Source: Simmondsia chinensis (lineage: Eukaryota; Streptophyta; Magnoliopsida; Caryophyllales; Simmondsiaceae). From it: DNA of 64,000 nt. The notes under the pieces are model-generated. The model was not told the DNA's origin and ran no database searches. It saw only the letters and a list, made by a program, of their open reading frames with translations. Positions 55,514 through 64,000 of the stretch are shown piece after piece (within the stretch, counting starts at the first letter, position 1; each line of letters starts with the position of its first letter). The stretch is from NCBI GenBank assembly GCA_018398585.1, contig JAGTTD010000014.1, positions 18,723,387-18,787,386 on the forward strand, given 5' to 3'. The translations under genes and the position numbers were made by a program.

Positions 55514-57129
55514 ATAAGAAGTGGCTGGTTGATGGGAATCATAATTCTAAGTTTTTTAGTTAGTTAATAAATCTCGAAAGAGTAGAAAGAGAAGTGTAAA
55601 CTTAAAGATTCATCTGGTTTTTGGGTTAATGACCAATTAGGAATTTCCTCATTGATTGAGGAGGAATTTAATAGAAGGTTTTGTTCTTCTAACAGAGAAA
55701 GGACAATTGACCTAGTCAACATTCATCCAATGGTGTCTAGACAAATGTATGAGTCTGTGACCAAGTTACACGAGTTGAAATACGACTAGCTCTTTCCAAA
55801 TGAATCCGTATAAAGCTTCAAGGCCTGATGGGTTTGTAGCAAGATTTTTCCAACATTTTTAGGATTTTGTTGATAAGCTTACTGAAGTGGTTAATGCTTT
55901 CTTATATAGTGGCCATCTCCTAAAGGAGATTAATCATACTATTATCTCGCTTATCCCTAAGGTAGAAATCTCTAAGTTTCCTAATCACTTCCGACTGATT
56001 GGCATTTGTAATGTTATTTATAATATTATAGCTAAGGTTTTAGCTAATCGGCTTGGACTTTTGTTATCTGATCTGGTTCATCTACCAAAGGAGCCTTTGT
56101 GAAATATCCTTATTGCTCATGAAATTATGATAACTTTTTAGCAAAAGCAAGGCAAGAAAGGATGGGTTGTTCTAAAGTTGGATATGGAGAAAGCATATGA
56201 TAAAATTGAGCAGGATTCTCTTAGAGAGGTTCTTCTTAGGCTGGACTTTTGATTGAAATGGGTCACTTGGATTATGAGTTGTGTCTCCTCTGTCGCTTAC
56301 TCGTTATTGATCAATGATCAACCTACTCAATGGTTCAGGCCCTTAAGAGTTTATGAAAGGGAGATCCTATATTGTTAAGCATCTATAGAAGCCTATTATA
56401 ACCTCAAGGCATTGTTGGATCATTACTGTTTCCAATTAGGCCAAATTGTGAACTATTATAAGTATTATAAGTCCTCTATTGTCTTTTCTAAAAACGTGCT
56501 GACTTTGCTGAGGAATCGGATTAGTGGAACTTTTAACATCAATATGTCAACTGGATTTGATAGATATCTTGGTTTTGCTCTGATCGGTGGTAAACCAGGT
56601 AAGGAGGTGTTTAGGGGTATTCAAGAAATAATGTTACAAACATTAACTCCTTGGAGAGCCAATATCTTGTCTAAAGCAGGTAGAATGACCTTGAGTCAAT
56701 CCAATTTAGAGTCCATCCTGGCTCACACAATGCAGTGTTTTGAAATTCTGAACTCTGTTAATTTGTTCATGGATAAAATAAGTAGGGACTTTTTTTGGAA
56801 GCATGGAACTCTTGATAGAGGCATGCCCATGATTTCTTAGGATAAAATTTGCAGGCCTCAAGGGGCGGGCAACCTTGGGTTGAAGCATATGTCCGCGATA
56901 AACAAGGCGCTATTGTGCAAGTTTGGGTGGAAGGTAATTTGTAACTTGAATAATCTTTGGACTCAATTAGTGGAAACAAAGTACTTCAACGTGAAACTTT
57001 TTCTTATGCAACCAAACCTAAGGATTCTTGGGCTGGGTAAAATATTGTGGCCTATCATGACCTTATCTGAAAAGGGATTCGATGGCTTGTTGGTGATGGC
57101 ATTGCTGGAATTGGCGTTCTAAAAAATCC
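55514..57129 (+). pseudogene. LINE reverse transcriptase and C-terminal region (broken)
   Basis: Contains 'EINHTIISLIPKVE' and 'CNVIYNIIAKVLANRL' (RT, 55887-56100) and 'VVLKLDMEKAYDKIE' (about 56168-56212). Around 56360-56410 the sequence jumps from the 'GDP' region to 'LDHYCFQLGQIVNYYK', so the segment carrying the catalytic YADD/FADD box is missing. The C-terminal 'LSKAGRMTLSQSNLESI' and 'KHMSAINKALLCKFGWKV' blocks are typical of plant L1 elements. There are several stops and frameshifts. Confidence 0.85.
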
Positions 57130-58316
57130 AATTAGTTAGCTTTAAATGTTAAATAAATGAAATTGCTTTATTTGTTTATTGTCTAATTATCTTTTACGAG
57201 TAAAAAATGCATGTGATTGTTTCCTAAAACTTTCCATGAGATGGACGTAGTCCAAGATAACATCTCGGGTTTAGTTTAAGTGGCCAATGATATGTTGTCA
57301 AAATATATGTTCATAGTCGGTAATGAGTTTGGACAACTTGTCTGATAAGACTATAATATGATACTTTAGATGGCTTGTCTTGGTCATGTGGATAGGGATC
57401 TAAAAGTATTATATTAGTGTTGTCTATATGATTGGAACACTAAGCAGGACCACCTGAATTATTTATTTTTTAATTGCTATCAGAAATAATTAATTCTATA
57501 AGCTGATAACTCTAAATCCAGGAAATAGTTTGAACTCATGCATGGATTGTTCGTTACTTTGATGTGCCAAAAGGACTAGTCAAAGTGTGTTGACTTTAAT
57601 CTTACATGTGTTGAGTAATGGTATGACATGTAGCAGGAGCAGTTGTTGTACGTGGAATCTATAGTCTTTTACGAGATAAAGATATCCCCGTAGTTGATTC
57701 TCAAGCATACAAACAGATTCGAGAATCTTTGACCAAAGTAGTCTACATGTTTGACATTTACAATTAGTACAAAAATTATTTCTATATTATTGAATTGTTT
57801 GAGAAGGGCGAATCGGGAACTATGGTGCAAGATGCGAGAAAAAATAATGATAGTAATTAAAAAGTTATTTTTGCTCACAGATATCTAACAGAGGGTTGAT
57901 TGTCCCAATAAATGTTATTTGGGTAATTCTTCAATGAATATATTTAATTCAAGAGTGCAATAAAATTTATTTAGTGGAATTAAGTTTTACTAAATGGTAA
58001 TCAATTGTTATCATGGGATGATAGTCAACTTTGATGCATTTGCAGCTAGAGTTAGATTATTCCTAAGGTTCCCTTGCAAGCTTCAACTTAAGCACCGTTT
58101 AAAATTATTTAGAAATTAAATTCATGAGATGAATTATTTATTTATATTTTTATTCGCTATTTTTTGTTTGTCATATTATATGCCTATTAGAGTAAGATCT
58201 AGATCTAGTTAAATAGTTTAATTAGCTTTAGGGTTTAAATTAAGAATTTTAAATTGATTTTCCACTGTGCATGCTCTAGCTGTCTAAGGAAATATTTTTG
58301 AAATATGTTCCCAACA
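57130..58316 (+). repeat. Copia-3 5' LTR (plus strand)
   Basis: About 1,187 bp, ending CCCAACA. The start aligns with TGTTAGTTAG of the family but reads AATTAGTTAG. Its reverse complement matches 59975-61836 and 1-1400 ('gagatggacgtagtccaagataac', 'aagtggccaatg'). It truncates the LINE. No matching plus-strand 3' LTR exists in the window. Confidence 0.8.
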
Positions 58317-58318
58317 AT

Positions 58319-58331
58319 TGGTATCAGAGCC
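58319..58331 (+). other. Copia-3 primer-binding site
   Basis: TGGTATCAGAGCC, 2 bases after the LTR end CCCAACA; initiator tRNA-Met type. Confidence 0.9.
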
Positions 58332-59974
58332 AACTCTGAATACGCTCATGATTTATATTAAATATATCAGGTTTAATAAAATTGAAGTATTTAGAATTAC
58401 AAAAAGAATAACAGAAAATTTCATTAAAGGAAAGGGTAATCATGAAGATTATTGTTAAAGAGTTTAATAGCAAGACTAAATGTTCATTAAAGTTTTGAAT
58501 TGTTTAAAATTTTAGATGAGTCATGATTCAATTAAGGACCATATTTTTAAATCGGATCTAATGAGATTAGATATTCAAAGAGTTGAACGATTTATATTAT
58601 TAATTTAATGTGATTACATTTTAAACGAAGGTGTGAAATACTCAATTATTGAATATTTTATGATAATTCAAAACAAAGAATATCTAATAGGATTAGATGT
58701 TCGGTGTACGATCTAATGATATAAAGATTAGATTTAATTATTTATTTTTTTATTTAAAAATAATAAATAAAAAAGAGGTGTTTGTTAACATGACCCTGTG
58801 GGTCATATGAACTATATATATATATATATATATTTCAAGAATTTATTATTTAGATAATTTAGGATGAGATCCTAATTAAGATTATGTGCTATTCTTTTCT
58901 AAAAGAGTTTTAAAAAAATCTTTAATTGCTCCAACCTTTAGGCCTTAATTTAAATTGTTTGATAACATGTTACTTATTAAATTTAGTTCACATGTTCAAT
59001 ATTATTTAAATGAGTTAAATATTATGTACGATGTGAATAAAGTTATAAGGCCCTATAACTTGGTGAAATATTTGATTTCATCGAGTGCGAAATTTTTTTC
59101 AAATATATCTAATATGATTAGATAATTCAAAGTTGAATTATTTAAAAGAAAAATTCTCATAATATATCTAATGAGATTAGATTATACAGGTTGGATAATT
59201 AAAGGAACCTAATTAGATTAGGTTTTATTTAATGGTTAAATAACATTTAGAATGTGATTCTAATATTGATTATGAGATAATCAAACTTAAAAGAAAGATC
59301 CACAGTTTAAAATTTCAAGTGGGAGCGAGGTTCAGAAGTTGATTCCTCACGTTCTCTATTGCCAGCCTGATAGTAAAGTCGATAGGCACTACACACTGAG
59401 AAGGGCGTTTGTTCGTAAAATACAGGGTTAGACTACTTTAGGATATATAGAGGTACGGGAAAGTAGATGCGTCCATGCTGACGTAGAGTATCTTGTTGAC
59501 TTGTACTAATGTCCAGCTAATGGTATACACTTGACTAGGATAGTATGACAATCTCCTCAAGAGCATTCTGATACTATCTTAGAGACCAAGGAAGAAATCA
59601 TGAGTTGATTATGTTTAGGAAACATATAAATTAAGAATTATTCTCAACTTACTGATAATTCGTTACACCCCTCTCCCATGGATTAATGGGTAGATTGGCT
59701 AGCTCATCATCGCACACATACAGAGAATGATTTGGTGGATTCCATGCTTTGTTCGTTTGCTAAAGTTCAGAAGACTCAAAATATCAAGTCGGAGAGAGCT
59801 ACTAAATGAATGCTTCTGGCCTCCGTTACTAGTCTGGCAGCATAGTAGGTGGGCGTGACTCCTTGAGGAGAGCATTCATTTGTAGAATACAAGTTTAGAT
59901 CTCTTATGATAGACTGAAGTGAAGGAAAAGTGGGTGTAGCCACGCCGACATGGACTACTTCATGGACTTGTATG
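58332..59974 (+). mobile_element. Copia-3 non-coding internal remnant
   Basis: About 1.6 kb of AT-rich DNA after the PBS with no gag or pol frame. It contains repeated short palindromes of the form ATCTAAT-n3-ATTAGAT, an (AT)n run (about 58811-58833) and two diverged copies of a roughly 180-bp segment (about 59325-59510 and 59765-59960). It may be the long leader of the element, or unrelated repeats. Confidence 0.5.
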
Positions 59975-60421
59975 TGTTGGGAAAATTTAATTTTGGAAAC
60001 TAAAATTTCCCTAAATTGGTTCAATTAGGCGCAACATAAATAACTTTAAAATTCGTTAGTCTTAAATCTAAAGGACCTCTATTCTAATATAAACACAACG
60101 AACATGGAATATCTAAGTATAAGAAACATTAAAAGCACATATAAAATTGAGAAATTAAAGGAAACCTTTAAAAGAAAGATTAATAGAAATAATTGGATTG
60201 TAGGCTGCAATTTTCAATTGGGAGGAATCATCAAGATCGGTAGATCTTCTCAACATTGACCCCTTCACACTCGGAGCGTGAGCTCCCAAAATTTTTAGTT
60301 TGAAAAATTTAGAAACAAAATTTTTCCTTTAGTCTTTCTAAAAAATAATTTTTCAGAAATATTATGTTAAAATAAATATAAAAAGCCCCTAAAATAATTT
60401 TATAGTTGTTGCGATGAGGAA

Positions 60422-60540
60422 AAACTAGGTTTCAAAACCTAAAAAATACATAAATTTCGTTCACGTCAAATGCGCTTAGAGGACAAACTAGGTTTCAAAA
60501 CCTAAAAAATACATAAATTTCGTTCACGTCAAATGCGCTT
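60422..60540. repeat. 63-bp tandem duplication inside the Copia-4 LTR
   Basis: 60422-60484 and 60485-60540 share 'aaactaggtttcaaaaccta' through 'caaatgcgctt'. The second copy is slightly shorter. Confidence 0.92.
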
Positions 60541-60574
60541 GAATATACCAAAATTGCACCCGCTGACATCACCG

Positions 60575-60628
60575 TGACGTCAGCGGGAATCGTGTGTCAA
60601 CCCTGTCGCTGACTTCAGCATGACGTCA
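60575..60628. promoter_or_regulatory. Paired TGACGTCA (bZIP/TGA-type) palindromes in the LTR
   Basis: Perfect TGACGTCA at 60575-60582 and 60621-60628, each followed by GC. Degenerate 'ctgacatca' and 'ctgacttca' half-sites lie just before each one. This core is known to bind plant bZIP factors of the TGA/CRE type. Activity here is inference. Confidence 0.45.
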
Positions 60629-62035
60629 GCCACAAGTTATACATAAAATAGTGGGACCTCATTATACTGTGCCCCTGCATGTAGTTAATATAAGAATTTT
60701 ATTTTTTTTATTTAAATCATGATATAATTTATCGTATTACATATTTTTTTTATGAATATTTATTTAGCATAAAAATTTATTTATCTCATAAATAAATAAT
60801 TCATTTTATAAATTTATTTTTAAATTTTTTTAATCGATGTACTTCTGGAGGCTTGCAGAGTGATCTCAGGGACAATTTAATTCTAGCTCCAAATGGGTCA
60901 GATCTAATTATCAACACTTGATAACATTGATTACCATTTAGTAATATTTAATTCCACTGAATAAATATTACTGCACTTTAGAATTAAATATATTTATTCA
61001 ATAATTCCCAAATGACTTTCATTGTGATAATCAACCCCTTTATTGGATATCTGTGAGGGAAAATAGCTTTAACTACTATCGAAATTCCTCACATCTTTAA
61101 TAATAGTTCCCAACTAGACCTTCTCGAACAATTAAATAATATAGAAAAAAAATTTCTATATTAATTCCAAATATCAAACATATGGAATACTTTGGCCAAA
61201 GTTTCTCAAATATATTTGTATGCGTGCGAATCAACTAGGGGACATCTGTATCGTGTTAGAGACTATAGATTCCACGTAAAACAACTGCTCCTGCTACACT
61301 TCATGTCGTTATCCAATGCATGCAAGATTTAAGCCAACCCACTTTAACCAATCCTTTTGGTACATTAAAGCAACGAACAATCTATGCACGAGTTCAGACT
61401 ATTTCCTGAATTTAGAGTTATCATCTTACGAAATCAATTGCTTATGATAGCAATAGAAAAATAATTAATTCAGGTGGTCCTGTTCAATATGCTAATCATA
61501 TAGATAACACCAATATAATACTGTTGGATCTCTATTTACATGACCAAGATAGGTCATCGAAAGTGCCATATAATAGTTTTATTAGGCAAGTTGTCCAAAC
61601 TCATCACCGACTACGAACATTTACTTCGATAACATATCATTAGTTTGATATATGTCCATATGTGGTTCAATCCATTGACCACTTAAATCAAACCTGACAC
61701 GTTATCTTGGACAACGTCCATCTCATAGAATGTTTCAAAAAAAAAACAATTACATGCATATTTGGCTCGTAAAATATACTTAGACAATAAATAAATAAAA
61801 TAATTTTATTTATTTGATATTTAAAACTAACTAACAATCTCCAACTTGTCTTAAATCCAATTAGCTTTGCATATAACTATCCCCCAAAACCATAAGACTT
61901 CATTGCTTCATTGAATCTAATATTCCATGAGCGTGATGCTTGCTTTAGTTCATATATGGATTTCTCCAGTTTGCATACCATTTGCTTTTGAATTTTGCCA
62001 ATACAACTGTTTGGTTGCACCATATAGACGACCAT

Positions 62036-62431
62036 TCAAAGGGCCATTTTGACTTTCATTTGCCAAGTCTCATCATCATAATGAGCTGCAATTGATAGGA
62101 GTATCCATATGGACTTTAGCATGGGTACAAGTGAGAGGGTTTCGTCATAATTGAATCCTTCCTTTTGAGTAAAATCCTTAACAACCAGTCTTGCTTTGAA
62201 GGTCTCTACCTTTCCATCCACTCCTCCTTTCCTCTTGTAGACCCATTTACAACCAATGGGCTTAATGCCAACAGGCGCCTCTATAAGATACCAAACATGA
62301 TTAGAATACATAGATCCTCTATCAAATTTCACTCCTAAGACCCACTGGTTAGCATCCTTGTCTTTAATTGCCTCATTATATCTAAGAGGATCATATTCAA
62401 TATCATGGTCAACCATTAAGGCTCCCACCAT
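62036..62431 (-). pseudogene. Copia-4 RT N-terminal fragment
   Basis: 131 codons with 'NHVWYLIEAPVGIKPIGCKWVY', 'KARLVVKDFTQKEGFNYDET' and 'SIWILLSIAAHYDDETWQMKV', the start of a Copia RT. Shortly downstream the sequence degenerates and reaches the PPT, so the YVDD box and RNase H are deleted. Confidence 0.85.
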
Positions 62432-62810
62432 GAACCTGTCAGGTGCCTTGACAATCTTGCCACTACACCTAGGCTCTCATGTACTATGAACATTCTCAAC
62501 CCTATCAGTAGGTGCATCTAATGCATCTATTGTATCCTGAGTTGTGTCTAACTGTTCAAAATTAGCGTGATTTTTCTTTTAACTCCTCTAACACTACTCA
62601 ACTTTTGCTTTTGTAGTCTACTACAAAATCCTCCTTTAAAAACTTCGCATTTACATTTACAAAAACCTTTTGATCAGAAGGACTGTAGAAAAGACCACCC
62701 TTGTTCCTTTGAGATAACCCCAAAAAAGAGATTGGTAAAGTCGCATGACCCGTCATGGACCTTACCGTCTCTAACAATATCTTATTCCTTCTTTCTACAA
62801 CACTATTCTA

Positions 62811-63350
62811 CTACGGTGTACCCAGAGCAGAAAGCAGAGATCTTATCGCATTTGCAATTAGGAAATCTAGAAACTTACCCAAAAGATATTTTCCACCTCG
62901 ATCTGATCGAAGTAACTTAACTTGTTTACCTAATTGCTTTTCAACTTCAGCTTTGTACCCTTTGAACTTTTCAAAAGAGTTTGACTTATGTCTCACTAGG
63001 AAAATATATTCATACCTTAAGTAATCATCAGTAAACATGATGAAGTACTCATACCCACCTCCTGCCTGAATATTCATTGGTCCACGTACATCTCTGTGAA
63101 CCAGTTCAAGCAAGTCACCAACCCTGTTACCTTTACTCTTAAAGAAATACTTGGTCATATTTCCTTCTATGCAAGATTCGTAGACTGGTAATGACTTCAA
63201 GTCCAAAGCCTCCATTAGTCCATCTTTCACCAGTCTTTGGATCATGTTCGAAGTAATATGACCTAAACGTTGGTGCAATGTGTAGGCATTATCCCTTTCA
63301 GGGTGTTTCTCTTTTAGGCAATAGAACAAGTGAGCTTGTGTTAGATTCAT
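62811..63350 (-). pseudogene. Copia-4 gag-pre-integrase and integrase core
   Basis: 179 codons. The N-terminal HHCC module is degraded: 'LHQRLGHIT' is present, but the following C-x2-C reads 'CIEG'. The DDE core starts at 'VHRDVRGPMN' and continues to 'RSDRGGKYL'. The frame stops before the catalytic Glu, so the domain is incomplete. Confidence 0.85.
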
Positions 63351-63895
63351 TTAAACATATATCTGAGTTTTGATCGGAAATGACATAAATTGTACATCGA
63401 CACATGTACCTTTGCAAATAAATAATTTATTTCGCATAGTAATAGGTTCACAACAAAAATTAACTGAATAACCATTATCCACTAATCGAGCACAGAAATC
63501 AAATTCATGCGCAATGCAGGTACAGATAAACAATCCTTTAGAATCAAAACTCTACCACTAAAGCCTAAGCTAACATCTCCTACTCCTAAGACTGCTACTC
63601 TTGTACCGTCTCCAATCATCAGGTACAGTTCCATCATGCAGCCTCCTGGTTAGCCTGAGCCCCTATAACATGTTGGGAAAAAAAATTTTGGTTGAAAAAT
63701 AAACTCTGATGCCAATTATTGGGTTCACAGTTCTCAACTATGGTCACAACAATAGCCACCTATTAGAGCACTTAGAGTAGGAGACCCTTCTCTCTACCTA
63801 AGCCCCCGGTCGAAGAGCCACGCTTCGTGACACCTCACGTGCGAGAGTTCCCGGGAATAGGTTTATCTCTATAAACCCTTTGTCCTAATACCGAT

Positions 63896-64000
63896 TGTTG
63901 GGATGAATTTGAAAATTCTCCCTAACGTTTATGCAGCGAAACAGGTTTTGAACTCATAATTCTAAACCTGGGTCGATTTAAAATTTCTAATTTTAAATCT
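63896..64000 (-). repeat. Copia-4 5' LTR, truncated by the window edge
   Basis: On the plus strand it starts TGTTGGGATG, and its first 100 bases resemble the inner end of the Copia-3 LTR read in reverse. It continues beyond the window. Confidence 0.6.

Larger units (their letters stand above)
49440..57129 (+). mobile_element. L1-type LINE remnant, split by a SINE-like element and Copia-2
   Basis: The left part (49440-50179) has the C-terminal end of the AP endonuclease ('FTW', 'HLDRCSIHKSW', 'FFFISDHSPI') and the linker towards RT. The right part (55514-57129) continues with 'KKWLVDGNHNSKFF', RT and the C-terminal region. Copia-2 separates the halves with a perfect ATAAG target duplication. 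ORF1 and most of the endonuclease are missing. The 3' end is replaced by a Copia LTR at 57130, so no poly(A) tail is seen. Confidence 0.85.
59975..61836 (-). repeat. Copia-4 3' LTR (minus strand)
   Basis: 1,862 bp. On the plus strand TGTTGGGAAAATTT...AACTAACTAACA. It matches Copia-3's LTR in inverted orientation and bases 1-1400. It contains a 63-bp tandem duplication (60422-60540) and two TGACGTCA palindromes (60575-60582 and 60621-60628). Confidence 0.8.
61838..63895 (-). mobile_element. Copia-4 internal region, deleted
   Basis: A minus-strand Copia internal region of only about 2 kb: PPT (61838-61851, complement of GACAAGTTGGAGAT), an RT fragment, integrase and a protease-side fragment. 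RNase H, most of RT and gag are missing. A PBS-like complement (GTCCTAATACCGA, 63882-63894) precedes the 5' LTR that begins at 63896 and leaves the window. Confidence 0.75.

Overview
The window is nuclear DNA of a flowering plant, very probably a eudicot. It is AT-rich and intron-rich and is packed with nested, decayed transposable elements. I can support one host protein-coding gene: a six-exon RING-H2 E3 ubiquitin-ligase gene of the RFI2 type on the + strand (ATG at 19897, stop at 36977-36979, 411 codons). It can only be assembled by following splice sites, because its exons are short and widely spaced. Intron 2 is about 10.8 kb because a complete chromovirus-type Ty3/Gypsy element (25903-32229) sits in it in the same orientation. 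Intron 3 holds a Mutator-like MITE with a perfect 9-bp target duplication. Intron 5 holds a local repeat.

Left flank (1-19.9 kb): a Copia LTR fragment cut by a SINE-like insertion (1-1400); a minus-strand non-autonomous LTR element resembling a LARD (1664-11973), whose 3' LTR was split by Gypsy-1 (1960-7757, TSD CTATC); an unassigned 1-kb stretch; a full-length decayed Ty1/Copia element (12962-18701, TSD AAAAA); and a 600-bp solo LTR (18772-19371) about 525 bp upstream of the host start codon.

Right flank (37-64 kb): a hAT-like non-autonomous DNA element with a tRNA-like module (37434-41300), interrupted by a gag-only LTR retrotransposon of TR-GAG structure (37841-41199, TSD TATAT). Its likely autonomous relative is Gypsy-1. 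Then come a Tourist-like MITE (41436-41999); a minus-strand chromovirus, Gypsy-3 (42650-48482), related to the intronic element; and an L1-type LINE remnant (49440-57129). The LINE carries both a SINE-like insertion with a perfect 19-bp TSD and a minus-strand Copia element (50180-55513, TSD ATAAG). The last 7 kb hold two divergently oriented Copia remnants of the LTR family also seen at 1-1400.

Every retroelement ORF is broken by stops, frameshifts or catalytic substitutions, so none looks autonomous today. LTR pairs that I compared by eye differ by roughly 3-4% (Gypsy-1, Gypsy-2, TR-GAG). Positions were derived by reading the sequence. LTR ends and TSDs were checked base by base, whereas clade names and ages were not tested by any search. 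I found no clearly new molecular system. The most informative items are the host gene with its element-inflated intron, the gag-only element with its putative partner, and several precisely datable nestings.
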